In this document: one piece after another, positions 53,685 through 63,431 of the stretch
Position numbering within the stretch: position 1 is the first letter of the stretch
How the letters are laid out: each line of letters begins with the position of its first letter
DNA from: an uncultured Holophagaceae bacterium
GTDB lineage: Bacteria > Acidobacteriota > Holophagae > Holophagales > Holophagaceae
Reading direction: 5' to 3'
NCBI GenBank assembly: GCA_903937385.1
Contig: CAIZZF010000007.1
Location: 30,403 to 94,402 of the forward strand
DNA: 64,000 nt
Translations under genes and position numbers: made by a program
Notes under the pieces: model-generated
Seen by the model: only the letters and a program-made list of their open reading frames with translations
The model's database searches: none
Told to the model about the DNA's origin: nothing

Positions 53685-54791
53685 TTAGATGTTCTGCACG
53701 ACTGCGAGTGCGTTCATCGCAGCAGCGTGTGATTCCGCGACGGCCACATACTTCATGGTGGTCTGGATGTCCTTGTGGCCAAGCATCTCCTTGGCCTGAG
53801 GAAGGCTGACACCGGCCTCCAGGACGAGGGCCGTGGCGAAGGAGGCCCGCAGCCGGTGCGGGGTCAGGCCAGGGAGCCCGATAGCGTAACCAGCCTTAAC
53901 CACGATCTTCTTCGTGAACCCCGGTTGGTGGGGGAAGACGACCTTCTTACGCTTCACCAGCTTGGTTGCCCCAGGCAGGATGAGGCCCTCAGTAGGCTTT
54001 CCATCCGCCTCCCAGCGGGTGTTCATCCGCTCCAGGAGCCAAGGCGGCAGTGGCAACCGCCGCGCTTCACCACCCTTCGTGAAGAACTCCCCATCTTCCA
54101 GCCTGCCAATCACAAGATGTCCACGGACTTGGTCCCAGAACTCCCAGCGGGCTCCCAGGGCCTCACTCTCCCGAAGGCCAAGGCCGAGCATCAGAGCCAC
54201 GGCCAGTTGAAGGTCCTTGGAGGTTGTGCCGACTTCCACCGCCGCAAGGAAGTCCTTGGCCTTGTCTGCCCGCACAACAGGCCGGGGCTTTTCCTGGCGC
54301 TTGAAACGCCTCACCTGGTGGGGTTTCTTCGTGATGAGTCCGGAACGAAGCGCCCACCCGAGTAGGGTGTTGAGCCTCAGAAGAAGGGCATTCGCACCCC
54401 CTGTTGTGTGCTTCTGACGCCCCGGACCATTGCCTTCTCCCCGGATGTAGCTGAGGAGAACGGCCTGGACTTTGTCAGTGGTGAGGCGGTCGATCCGAAC
54501 ATCAAGCAGAGAGAAGAAGTGGTTGAGGATCGCAGATCGCATGGAATCAACTTGGCCCTTCTGATTGGTGAGGGTGGCGGACTCCGACCACCCTTCCAAT
54601 GTCCACCGGAGGGTTGGCACCTCGCGGATGCCAATGCCCTCAAGCGCAATCTTGGCCCGCAATCGCTCAAGCCACCGCACGGCGTCCGCACGAGAAGAGC
54701 ACTTGGTCGATCCGCGCAGGAGTTCTCCCTGGGCGCTGATCCGGTAGTGCCAGAAGTTGCCGATTTTTATGAGGCCCTTGCTGTAACCCAT
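53685..54791 (-). CDS. int: tyrosine recombinase / integrase
   Basis: A 368-residue site-specific recombinase. The N-terminal arm-binding part and SAM-like core-binding domain (about 60-160) precede the catalytic domain. All catalytic residues can be placed: Arg207 (GLRESEAL), Lys239 (FTKGGEARRL), His312-x2-Arg315 (TPHRLRASFAT), His339 (LGHKDIQTT) and Tyr348. The gene ends 88 bases from the tRNA fragment, the usual position of an integrase relative to its att site. It would recombine the tRNA-Met 3-prime end. Confidence 0.93.
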   Translation of the reverse strand: MGYSKGLIKIGNFWHYRISAQGELLRGSTKCSSRADAVRWLERLRAKIALEGIGIREVPTLRWTLEGWSESATLTNQKGQVDSMRSAILNHFFSLLDVRIDRLTTDKVQAVLLSYIRGEGNGPGRQKHTTGGANALLLRLNTLLGWALRSGLITKKPHQVRRFKRQEKPRPVVRADKAKDFLAAVEVGTTSKDLQLAVALMLGLGLRESEALGARWEFWDQVRGHLVIGRLEDGEFFTKGGEARRLPLPPWLLERMNTRWEADGKPTEGLILPGATKLVKRKKVVFPHQPGFTKKIVVKAGYAIGLPGLTPHRLRASFATALVLEAGVSLPQAKEMLGHKDIQTTMKYVAVAESHAAAMNALAVVQNI

Positions 54792-54871
54792 CTTGATGAC
54801 TCTCGTGACTGCTGGAAGGTGGTTGTGGCTGAGGCCCTCACCGGCCTCGTTTCATGGCTACTGAAGGGGAA

Positions 54872-55153
54872 TTACAGGGGCTGCTTCCTCGGACGACCGA
54901 CACGCCGTTGGGTCGCAACATTCGAGGGGCGTGTCACCTGGATGGGCATCGGGCTGTGGGAGAGCGGCAGACCAGCTCGCGCTTCGAGCCACGCCTGCAC
55001 GGCATCTGTGCTGACGAAGGGGGCACCGCCAATAAGGCCGATAGGCAGCCCCTGGTCCACCATGCCCCGCCAGGTCCTGGGGGTGATGGGGCCAGAACGC
55101 TGAAGGAGTTCACCAAGCCACTTCCGGGCTGCTTTGATATTCAAAATTGCCAT
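54872..55153 (-). CDS. excisionase-like small DNA-binding protein
   Basis: A 93-residue protein directly upstream of the integrase. A helix-turn-helix of the MerR/Xis type is suggested by ITPRTWRGMVDQGLPIGLI and VSTDAVQAWLEAR. The C-terminus is basic (RRVGRPRKQ), resembling an AT-hook. CGAGGA precedes the ATG. Position and size fit a recombination directionality factor, although no close family was recognised. Confidence 0.65.
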   Translation of the reverse strand: MAILNIKAARKWLGELLQRSGPITPRTWRGMVDQGLPIGLIGGAPFVSTDAVQAWLEARAGLPLSHSPMPIQVTRPSNVATQRRVGRPRKQPL

Positions 55154-55175
55154 GTCGTAGTCCTCGCTTGCTACA

Positions 55176-55243
55176 TAATACTACGTAATGGACACCACTT
55201 GACAAGGGATATTTTCAAGATCACTCTAAATTACGTCTTATTA
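55176..55243. promoter_or_regulatory. pair of inverted operator-like sites in the divergent promoter region
   Basis: TAATACTACGTAAT (55176-55189) and ATTACGTCTTATTA (55230-55243) are near-inverse copies: the second reads TAATAAGACGTAAT on the other strand, 12 of 14 positions equal. They lie between the excisionase and repressor genes and flank TTGACA (55199-55204). TTGTCA and TAGTAT, 16 bp apart on the minus strand, could drive the integration module. Confidence 0.55.
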
Positions 55244-55254
55244 AGGGGTATCTC

Positions 55255-55833
55255 GTGTCATCCACCAAGAAGGCGACAGTTCAGGACCGGCTACAACTAC
55301 TCGCCAGCCAGGTCGGTGGCCCCTCATCCCTCGCTGGGTTGTTGGGGATCCACAGGGGGACGCTCTACGACTTCTTGAAGGGGGTTCGCGACGTCCCCAA
55401 GGCTCGGCTTGAAAAGATCGCGGCGATGTATCCCTGCGACCTTGGGTGGCTCGCTGAGGGGGTCGGGGAGGCTCCTAACCCGAATGCGAGCCGCACACTG
55501 GAAGCCAAGGCCGCAGCCGCTGCCCAGAAAAACTCAGGGCAGGGCATCGGCGGTAACGCCACGAGTGGGGGTTCCTATCCTCTCCGTCGCACTGTCCTTC
55601 CTGCCCTCACTTCGTCAGTGGGGAGAGGGCGGCAAGTTCGGCTGGAGGCCGCCCGCGAGCGCGTCCTGGCCTTGCTGGCGATGCACGAGGGGGGGAAGGT
55701 CGAGGAGGTTCTTGGTTCCGCCCTCTACCAGGAGGTCAAGGCGGGTAGAGCCTGCCCATCCTTGGAAGTCCTCGCCGAGCTGGCTACGGCGCTCGGGGTC
55801 AAGCCTGGTTGGTTGCTGGGCCTAGAGGAGTAA
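55255..55833 (+). CDS. repressor-like protein with two HTH regions
   Basis: A 192-residue protein. The N-terminal Cro/CI-type HTH lies about residues 18-60 (GGPSSLAGLLGIHRGTLYDF). A flexible Ala/Gly-rich linker leads to a second HTH-like region at the C-terminus (SLEVLAELATALGVKPGWLL). No peptidase domain for RecA-dependent cleavage is seen. The GTG start has AAGGGG upstream. It is divergent from the integration module and likely represses it through the paired operators in the gap. Confidence 0.75.
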   Translation: MSSTKKATVQDRLQLLASQVGGPSSLAGLLGIHRGTLYDFLKGVRDVPKARLEKIAAMYPCDLGWLAEGVGEAPNPNASRTLEAKAAAAAQKNSGQGIGGNATSGGSYPLRRTVLPALTSSVGRGRQVRLEAARERVLALLAMHEGGKVEEVLGSALYQEVKAGRACPSLEVLAELATALGVKPGWLLGLEE

Positions 55834-55930
55834 TCGCCTATTGCCAGGTGCCCAAGATTCCGGTTCGTCGGAGGACGGTATCCTTCCGTATCCACTGCCC
55901 GCTTATCGCTCCACAACCCGAAAGGCCCTC

Positions 55931-56923
55931 ATGAACATCGGCATATGGCCCAGCGCGATGTTCATCATCCTGGCTTGGCCTGCCTCGGCCCAGCAGGAGC
56001 TGCTCAAGCGGTCGAACCCCACCTTGGAGTCGATCACCGTCAGCATGAAGGTCACGAGCGAGGGGCTAACGCTTAGCCGCATGGCCATCGCCTTCCCCAT
56101 ACCAAGGAACGGCATCGAGCAGGAGCTAACCAACCTCCAGTTAAATGGTGCCCAGGTCCGAGAAAGCACCGAGGGACGCTGCACCTACGCCCTCCTGAAC
56201 CTGGGGCCAGAGTCCTGCCCGAAGGTCGGGGAATCCAGGACCTACTCCATCACGTATGACGTGAAGCTCTGGGACCTGAGCGTCGATTTCACTCAGATCA
56301 CTGAGATCCTTCCCTACGATAGGGAATCCGAACTCTACAGAACCTACACCCGGAACGATCCCCCCATCCTCGACCTGGAAAACAAGGACCTACTCGCCGT
56401 TTCCGATGACCTCTGGCTCAGGTCCCGGCCGTCAGTCCTGGATTACGCCCGCGCCGCCTACGAGCATGTGGCCAGGACCTTCCGCTACCAGAACCCAGGC
56501 ACCGGCTGGCACTCCACCGAGGCCGTGCTGAAGCAGGGTGGGGGCGACTGTGGTCAGTTCAGCTCCCTTTTCATCACCCTGCTGCGAATGAAGGGCATTC
56601 CGGCCCGCCACAACGTGGGTGTCATCCCGTCAAACTCGCCCCATGCCTGGTCGGAGTTCTATCTGGAGAAGTGGGGCTGGATCCCCGTTGACGTGACCTT
56701 GAAGAACTCGGATCCGGGCGGTGATTACTTCGGCCAGTTGCGCCGCAGGACTCATGGCGTCATCACCCACAAGGATCTAGGACTGACCCTACTTCTGGGC
56801 GATAACACCGTCCAGATTCCCTCCATTCAGTCCGGCGGTTGCTGGCACTGGGAGGAGACAGGCAAGGGCACCGTCCAGGCGAAATGCAAGGTGACGAAGC
56901 GGACCTGGTGGCGATTCTGGTAG
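55931..56923 (+). CDS. secreted transglutaminase-like cysteine protease
   Basis: A 330-residue exported protein (signal peptide in residues 1-20, ending ASAQQ). The transglutaminase-core triad is Cys207 (GGGDCGQF), His238 (SPHAWSEF) and Asp254 (WIPVDVT). The N-terminal ~150 residues form a beta-rich domain as in other bacterial transglutaminase-like proteins. I start at 55931, which yields the signal peptide; the frame is open to 55841. A periplasmic or outer-membrane target is likely, but unknown. It lies between the regulator and the signalling genes of the element. Confidence 0.85.
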   Translation: MNIGIWPSAMFIILAWPASAQQELLKRSNPTLESITVSMKVTSEGLTLSRMAIAFPIPRNGIEQELTNLQLNGAQVRESTEGRCTYALLNLGPESCPKVGESRTYSITYDVKLWDLSVDFTQITEILPYDRESELYRTYTRNDPPILDLENKDLLAVSDDLWLRSRPSVLDYARAAYEHVARTFRYQNPGTGWHSTEAVLKQGGGDCGQFSSLFITLLRMKGIPARHNVGVIPSNSPHAWSEFYLEKWGWIPVDVTLKNSDPGGDYFGQLRRRTHGVITHKDLGLTLLLGDNTVQIPSIQSGGCWHWEETGKGTVQAKCKVTKRTWWRFW

Positions 56924-57208
56924 GGTCTCAGGGGCTTCCATGTGGGACTCCATTGGGGGACGGCGTTAAGCCTGACAGACCGGGGACTCGGTGGAGGCAG
57001 GCGTGAACTCCACCAGGGCGATGGCCGACCAGGTTCAGCCTTTGGCGGAGGAACCTGAGGCAACCCCTCGACCTCGAATCAAGTTCAAGCGCGGTATCCT
57101 CAGTCCCAATCATCTTGAAGACCTACGAATCAAGATTGCAACCAAGGGCGCTCTTTCCCCCTGGTTTCCAAGGGAATTAAGAGCATCATCAGCCTGGGGA
57201 TAACCGCC

Positions 57209-60200
57209 ATGACCAAGCCAAAGAGTGGCCTCCGCAATGGGGCACAGGAAGTCCCCCCCCCCCAGCACTTAGTCGAACCGCCTCCACCGGCTGAGATTGC
57301 CACGCCGGTCGAAATAGGTGCACCTGTAGGGATCTTGCCATCCGGACCGTTCCCCATCGTCGGTATCGGGGCGTCCGCCGGGGGCCTGGGAGCCTTTGAA
57401 GCCTTCTTCTCGGGTATGCCCGCCGAGGTGGATCCTGGGATGGCCTTCGTGCTGGTGCAGCACCTGGCCCCGGACCACGAAAGCATTCTCACCGACCTGA
57501 TCCGGCGCTACACCCGCATGGAGGTCTTCGAGGTGGAGGACGGGATGGTGGTCCAGCCAAACTGCGCCTACATCATCCCCCCGGGCCGCGACATGGCCTT
57601 CCTGAATGGCACCCTACAGTTGCTGGAGCCCTCTGCGCCCCGGGGCTTGCGCCTGCCTATAGACTTCTTCTTCCGCTCGCTGGCCCAGGATCAGCGGGAG
57701 CGGGCCATTGGCATCGTGCTATCGGGCACCGGCAGCGACGGCACCCTGGGGGTGCGGGCCATCAAGGGCGAGGGTGGCATGGTCATGGCCCAGAACCCCG
57801 AGTCTACGGAATATGATGGGATGCCTCGCAGCGCCATCGCCACAGGGCTGGTGGACTACGAACTCCCGCCCGCCGAGATGGCCGCACAGTTGATGACCTA
57901 CGCGGCACATGCCTTCGGTAGGTCGCCCCGACCTGCGGTTGTTTCCCAGCCCAGGGTCGAGAACGCCCTGAAGAAGATCTTCATCCTGCTACGCGCCCAG
58001 TCCGGCCACGACTTTTCCTTGTATAAGCCCAGCACCATTCATCGACGCATCGAGCGTCGCATGGCCGTTCATCAGATTGGGGCGCTGGAGAGCTACGTCA
58101 AATTCCTACAGAAGACACCCACTGAGGTGGATGCCCTCTTCCGCGATCTGCTCATCGGGGTCACCAACTTCTTTCGCGACCGGGAGGTCTTCCAGGTGCT
58201 GGAAGATCAGGTCATCCCCAAGGTTCTCGACAGCAAGCCCACGGGCGGAGTCATCCGTGTTTGGACGGCGGGTTGTTCCACGGGAGAGGAAGCCTATTCC
58301 ATCGCCATCCTCTTGCAGGAGCGCATGGAAGCGGTGAAGCAGAGCTACACCGTCCAGATCTTTGCCACCGACATCGATAGTTCGGCGATTGCGACGGCCC
58401 GGAGCGGCGTCTATCCGGCCAGCATCGCCGCCGACCTCTCGGCAGAACGGCTGGCGCGATTCTTCACGGCTGAACCCGATGGCAGTGCCTACCGCATCAA
58501 CAAGGGCATCCGCGACATGCTGGTCTTCTCTGAGCAGGATGTCATCAAGGATCCACCCTTCTCCAAGCTCGATCTCATCAGTTGTCGCAACCTTCTGATC
58601 TACATGAGTGGCGACTTGCAAAAGAAGCTGATCCCCTTGTTCCACTACGCCCTGAACCCGGGCGGGATGCTCTTCCTGGGCACTTCAGAGACTGTGGGGG
58701 AGTTCGGGGATCTGTTCGCGTCCCTGGACCGCAAATCGAAGCTCTTCCAACGCAAGGAGGACCTTCACGCAGTGCAGCGCATGGCCCTGGGCCACTTCTA
58801 TCCACCCACTACCGCCATGGGTGTGCCCCCCCTTCGGGTGGCTGGAAGAAGGCCATCACCCGCCAAGTTGCCGTTGCGCGAGTTGACCGAACAGGTGCTG
58901 CTTCAGCAGGTCTCTCCGGCAGGGGCGCTCGTCAACGGCCAGGGCGACATCCTCTACCTCCATGGCCGCACCGGCATGTATCTGGAGCCAACTCCAGGGG
59001 AAATCGGCATCAGCAACATCCTGAAGATGGCCCGGGAAGGCTTGCGGCGCGACCTGACCATGGCCCTGCACAAAGCCACGAGAACGACGGAGACTGTGCA
59101 CTGCCCCGGGCTCCGGGTCAAAACCAACGGCCACTTCACGAGGGTCAACCTGAGCATCTACCCGGTGGCGGCAGACACCGCCGGGTTGCCGGAAACCCGC
59201 CTCTACCTGGTCAACCTAGAGGAAGCCCCGCCGTTGGATCCAGTAAGCCAAGAGCCCTCGTCGGGGGCCGCAGAGGGTCCGTCTCCGGAGAGCGAGTTGC
59301 GCATCACCGCGCTCCATCAGGAGTTGCGGGCCAAGGAGGAGTATCTCCAGACCGCCAACGAGGAACTGGAGACCTCCAATGAGGAACTCAAATCCTCCAA
59401 CGAGGAAATGCAGTCGGTAAACGAAGAACTGCAATCCACCAACGAGGAGTTGGAGACCTCCAAGGAGGAACTCCAGTCGGTCAACGAGGAACTGGCCACC
59501 GTCAATGGCGAGTTGCAGACCAAGGTGGGGGATCTGTCCCGGGCCAATAACGACATGAACAACCTGCTGGCAGGCACCGGCATCGGCACGGTCTTCGTGG
59601 ATATGCACCTACGCATTCTGCGGTTCACGCCCACGGCCTCAAGGATCATCAACCTGATCATGAGCGATGTGGGGCGTCCCGTGGGCCACATCGTCTCCAA
59701 CCTGGTTGGCTACGACCAACTGGTGGCAGATACGAAAGGTGTCTTGGAGACATTGATCCCCCGGGAAGTCGAGGTGCAGACCACCGAGGGGAAGTCCTAC
59801 ACCATGCGCATCCAGCCCTACCGCACCCTCGACAATGTGATCGAAGGGGCGGTGATCACCTTTGTGGACATCACCGAGGTGACGGAGGTGAAGGAGTCGC
59901 TGCGGAAGGCCAATGATCTCCTCCGCCTTGCTGTAGTGGTGCGTGATGCCCATGACGCCATCACGTTGCAGGACATGGAGGGCCGCATCCTGGCATGGAA
60001 CCCTGGGGCAGTCAGGATGTATGGCTGGAGCGAAGCCGAGGCCCTGAAGATGAACGTCCGTGACCGTATCCCGACAGACCTCCGAGCAGAATCCTTGGCC
60101 AGGGTGCATGAGCTTAGCCTGGCTGGAGTGCTTCGGCCCTATCAGACCCAACGGATCACCAGAGATGGGAAGGTCGTGGAGGTTTCGATGATCTCCACGG

Positions 60201-60274
60201 CGTTGGTGGATGAGGCTGGGAAGGTGTATGCGCTCGCTACGACGGAGCGGCTGATAGGCACCAAGATCGACTGA
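57209..60274 (+). CDS. CheB-CheR-PAS fusion protein (element-borne copy)
   Basis: A 1021-residue paralog of the chromosomal fusion at 50345-53413. CheB triad: Ser56 (GIGASAGG), His85 (VQHLAPDH) and Asp177 (SGTGSDG). CheR domain: TAGCSTGEEAYSIA and DLISCRNLLIYM. A Glu/Asn-rich coiled coil (NEELQSTNEELETSKEELQS) and two PAS domains follow. The two copies are alike over their full length, but their N-terminal ~45 residues differ. The 285-bp gap before it has no supported gene. The next gene, a PAS kinase, starts 16 bases after its stop, exactly as in the chromosomal pair. Confidence 0.9.
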   Translation: MTKPKSGLRNGAQEVPPPQHLVEPPPPAEIATPVEIGAPVGILPSGPFPIVGIGASAGGLGAFEAFFSGMPAEVDPGMAFVLVQHLAPDHESILTDLIRRYTRMEVFEVEDGMVVQPNCAYIIPPGRDMAFLNGTLQLLEPSAPRGLRLPIDFFFRSLAQDQRERAIGIVLSGTGSDGTLGVRAIKGEGGMVMAQNPESTEYDGMPRSAIATGLVDYELPPAEMAAQLMTYAAHAFGRSPRPAVVSQPRVENALKKIFILLRAQSGHDFSLYKPSTIHRRIERRMAVHQIGALESYVKFLQKTPTEVDALFRDLLIGVTNFFRDREVFQVLEDQVIPKVLDSKPTGGVIRVWTAGCSTGEEAYSIAILLQERMEAVKQSYTVQIFATDIDSSAIATARSGVYPASIAADLSAERLARFFTAEPDGSAYRINKGIRDMLVFSEQDVIKDPPFSKLDLISCRNLLIYMSGDLQKKLIPLFHYALNPGGMLFLGTSETVGEFGDLFASLDRKSKLFQRKEDLHAVQRMALGHFYPPTTAMGVPPLRVAGRRPSPAKLPLRELTEQVLLQQVSPAGALVNGQGDILYLHGRTGMYLEPTPGEIGISNILKMAREGLRRDLTMALHKATRTTETVHCPGLRVKTNGHFTRVNLSIYPVAADTAGLPETRLYLVNLEEAPPLDPVSQEPSSGAAEGPSPESELRITALHQELRAKEEYLQTANEELETSNEELKSSNEEMQSVNEELQSTNEELETSKEELQSVNEELATVNGELQTKVGDLSRANNDMNNLLAGTGIGTVFVDMHLRILRFTPTASRIINLIMSDVGRPVGHIVSNLVGYDQLVADTKGVLETLIPREVEVQTTEGKSYTMRIQPYRTLDNVIEGAVITFVDITEVTEVKESLRKANDLLRLAVVVRDAHDAITLQDMEGRILAWNPGAVRMYGWSEAEALKMNVRDRIPTDLRAESLARVHELSLAGVLRPYQTQRITRDGKVVEVSMISTALVDEAGKVYALATTERLIGTKID

Positions 60275-60290
60275 TTGCTGGGGGTGCACC

Positions 60291-63242
60291 ATGGTTAATC
60301 CAGATACAGGCACTGCAGGATCAGCCACTCTGCGCAGCCGGGCTGAGGAGAGGTTCCACCAGGATGCCGCAACCCAGGGGAGTCTGGAGCCCCTGTCGCC
60401 GGAGGCGAACCAGCTACTCCTTCATGAACTTCGAGTCCATCAGATCGAACTGGAAATGCAGAACGAAGAACTGCGCCGTGCCGAGACGGCACTTGATGCC
60501 GCACGGGACCGCTACTTTGACCTCTACGACCTGGCCCCGGTGGGCTATTGCACCCTCAGCAAGGAGGGGCTGGTTCTCGAAGCCAACCTCACCGCCGCAA
60601 CCCTCTTGGGGGTGCCCCGGGGCGCGATGGTCAAGCAGCCGATCTCGCTGTTCATCCACCCAGAGGATATGGACCTGTTTTACCTTCACAGACAGCGGCT
60701 CCTGGAAGCAGGAGACACGCTGGCCTGGGACATGCGCATGGTGAAGAAGGACGGCACCGCCTTCTGGGGGCATCTGGAGGCTGGAGTCGCCCAGGACGCC
60801 GAAGGCGAGGATGTGATTCGCCTCGTGGTATCCGATGTGACCGAAAGGGTATGGGCGGCACGGGCACAGGCGTTCCTCGCCAAGGCGGAATGGCTGACCA
60901 GCGGCGAGGGCTTCTTCCAGGCCCTTGCCCGCTTTCTGGCCGATGACCTGGGCATGGACTACGTCTGTATTGATCGTCTTGCGGGAGATTATCTCGAAGC
61001 TGAGACCCTGGCCATCTGGTTCGACGGCCACTTTGAAGACAACGTGACCTACGCACTCAAGGACACGCCCTGTGGCGACGTGGTGGGGAAGTCCATCTGC
61101 TGCTTCCCCAGTGGGGTAAGACATCGCTTCCCCAAGGATCAGGTGCTCCAGGACATGACCGCCGAGAGCTACCTGGGCGTCACCTTGTGGGGGGCGAAGG
61201 GGCAGCCCATCGGTTTGATTGCCCTGATCGGACGCCACGCCATGGCCGACACCGACTTGGCGAAAACCACGTTGGATCTCGTGTCCCTGCGGGCTGCTGC
61301 CGAACTTGAGCGCCACCAGGCCGAGGAGGCGCTGCGGGAGAGTGAGGGGAAGCTCACGGCCCTGTTCGAGGCGCTGCCGGTCGGCATCTCTGTGTTGAAT
61401 ACGGACCGAAGGATCACCTACGTGAATCCTGCCCTTGCAGGCATCCTTGGACTTTCCAAGGAGCAGTTGCTGACTGGTGACTACCGGCGGCGGGCCTACC
61501 TTCATGACGATGGCACACCCATGCCGGAAGACGAATTCCCCAGCAGCCGCGCCCTCCGGGAGGAGCAGGCTATTGCCGATGTCGAGATCCAGGTGCTGAA
61601 GGAAGGCGGCACCAGGATGTGGCTCAGCGTCAGTGCGACGCCCCTCAATGTCGGGGACTGGCGCGTCATCAATACTTCCGTGGACATCACTGATCGCAAG
61701 TTGGCCGAGGATGACCTGAACCAGACGAAGGCGATCCTCCAGGCCGCCATGGATCAAAGCCCCGTGGGAATCGCCATCGCCGATGCCCCGCACGGCAACC
61801 TCCGCTATGTCAACCAAGCCGGAGTGCTAATGCGCGGAGGCGAGCTAGATACCATCCTCCACGGAGTCGGAGCCCTCAAGTATGTGGAGAGCTGGCGTCT
61901 CCTGGATTTGGATGGGCGGCCTCTGGAGGCGCTTGAGGTTCCTCTGGCCCGGGCGGTCCTCCTCGGTGAGCCCAGCACCAGGGAGTTCATGATTCACCGG
62001 GAGGACGGTGAACATGTGACCGTGCGGGGGGTGGCAGCCCCGATCCGGAATGCCGACGGAGTGTTGGTGTCGGCCATTGTTGTTTTTGAAGACATCTCGC
62101 AGCTCAAGCGGGCAGAGTCGGCCCGGCAGTTGCTGGAGAAACAGCTTCAGCAATCCCAGAAACTGGAAAGCCTCGGCACCCTGGCCGGGGGGGTCGCCCA
62201 CGACATGAACAATGTGCTCGGGGCCATCCTGGGTTTGGCCTCAGCCCACATCGGCAGCCAGCCCTACGGCAGCCCCCTTCACCAGGCCCTCGACACCATC
62301 TGCAAGGCCACCGAACGGGGTGGCAAGATGGTCAAGAGCCTGCTGGGGTTCGCCCGTCAGAGCCCGGCAGAGAACAACCGACTCGACATGAACGCGATAC
62401 TCAAAGAGCAGGTTGGCTTCCTGGAGCGGACGACCCTGGCGAAGGTTCGCCTGCAAATGGATCTAGAGGCGGGGCTGCGCCCCATCCAGGGAGACGCGAG
62501 CGCCCTAACCCACGCCTTCATGAATCTCTGCGTCAACGCCGTGGATGCCATGCCTGAGAACGGCACCCTTACCCTGCACACCCGCAATGTCGACAACGAC
62601 TGGATCGAGATCGAGGTGGAGGACAACGGTCGTGGAATGTCGAAGGAGGTCCTGGAGAAAGCACTCGACCCCTTCTTCACGACCAAGGGCATTGGCAAGG
62701 GCACGGGTCTGGGCCTGTCCATGGTCTTCAGCACAGTGAAGGCGCACCGGGGCCAGATGGCCATTGAGAGTGAGCCGAACAAGGGCACCCGCGTGAGGAT
62801 GCGGTTCCCCGCCTGCAAGAATGAAATCCAGGTCGCTGTCACCGTGGCTGCCGATGCCACGAATAGCCACCATCGATCACTGAAGGTCTTGCTGGTGGAT
62901 GACGACGATTTGATCCAGAGTTCCGTCCAGGCGATCCTGGAAGTCCTGGGCCACACGGCAGTGAACACGGCCATGAGCGGCGAGGAGGCCCTGGCCTTGC
63001 TTGAGGCGGGATTGGAGCCTGACCTCGTCATCCTGGACATGAACATGCCCGGCCTAGGGGGGTATGGGACGCTGCCCCGGCTACGCGGCCTGCGCCCCGT
63101 GGTGCCCGTGCTACTTTCCACGGGCCGAGCCGACGAGACCGCACTGGCCCTGGCCGATGCTTATCCGGGCGTCACCTTGCTGTCCAAACCCTTCGGGCTG
63201 AGAGAGCTACAGAAGCACCTTGAGAACATTGGACTGGGGTGA
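60291..63242 (+). CDS. PAS-GAF-PAS hybrid histidine kinase (element-borne)
   Basis: A 983-residue soluble kinase. The N-terminal coiled coil and first PAS (LQNEELRRA-type LEMQNEELRRAETAL, then FDLYDLAPVGYCTLSKEG) resemble the broken chromosomal kinase at 48955-50328. A GAF domain (about 195-345) and two further PAS domains (about 355-470 and 480-615) follow. The HisKA has His637 in [10 protein letters not shown], HATPase motifs [10 protein letters not shown], and a C-terminal receiver with Asp916 in ILDMNMPG. From the HisKA on it closely resembles the kinase of the corrinoid operon. It is the apparent partner of the CheB-CheR-PAS protein. Confidence 0.9.
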   Translation: MVNPDTGTAGSATLRSRAEERFHQDAATQGSLEPLSPEANQLLLHELRVHQIELEMQNEELRRAETALDAARDRYFDLYDLAPVGYCTLSKEGLVLEANLTAATLLGVPRGAMVKQPISLFIHPEDMDLFYLHRQRLLEAGDTLAWDMRMVKKDGTAFWGHLEAGVAQDAEGEDVIRLVVSDVTERVWAARAQAFLAKAEWLTSGEGFFQALARFLADDLGMDYVCIDRLAGDYLEAETLAIWFDGHFEDNVTYALKDTPCGDVVGKSICCFPSGVRHRFPKDQVLQDMTAESYLGVTLWGAKGQPIGLIALIGRHAMADTDLAKTTLDLVSLRAAAELERHQAEEALRESEGKLTALFEALPVGISVLNTDRRITYVNPALAGILGLSKEQLLTGDYRRRAYLHDDGTPMPEDEFPSSRALREEQAIADVEIQVLKEGGTRMWLSVSATPLNVGDWRVINTSVDITDRKLAEDDLNQTKAILQAAMDQSPVGIAIADAPHGNLRYVNQAGVLMRGGELDTILHGVGALKYVESWRLLDLDGRPLEALEVPLARAVLLGEPSTREFMIHREDGEHVTVRGVAAPIRNADGVLVSAIVVFEDISQLKRAESARQLLEKQLQQSQKLESLGTLAGGVAHDMNNVLGAILGLASAHIGSQPYGSPLHQALDTICKATERGGKMVKSLLGFARQSPAENNRLDMNAILKEQVGFLERTTLAKVRLQMDLEAGLRPIQGDASALTHAFMNLCVNAVDAMPENGTLTLHTRNVDNDWIEIEVEDNGRGMSKEVLEKALDPFFTTKGIGKGTGLGLSMVFSTVKAHRGQMAIESEPNKGTRVRMRFPACKNEIQVAVTVAADATNSHHRSLKVLLVDDDDLIQSSVQAILEVLGHTAVNTAMSGEEALALLEAGLEPDLVILDMNMPGLGGYGTLPRLRGLRPVVPVLLSTGRADETALALADAYPGVTLLSKPFGLRELQKHLENIGLG

Positions 63243-63431
63243 GGCGCTTTTCACAGGTGCTGTGATGCTGGGCAGCATGGTTTTGATGTTTTTACTGTTG
63301 ATATTGTATGCCTTGGACTAAGCTCACACCTTCTGACCTCACGGATCCAGGTTAAAGATAGCCCTTGCATAGACGGCTCCCAGGTGAGGCAAACAACTCT
63401 GTCCTCCTCCTCGTAGAGGTGGACCAGTCTC

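Noticed and set aside
56991..57203. 70-codon frame before the element-borne CheB-CheR gene
   Set aside because: GTG start without a ribosome site, no recognisable motif and unusual composition; the gap is more likely non-coding.
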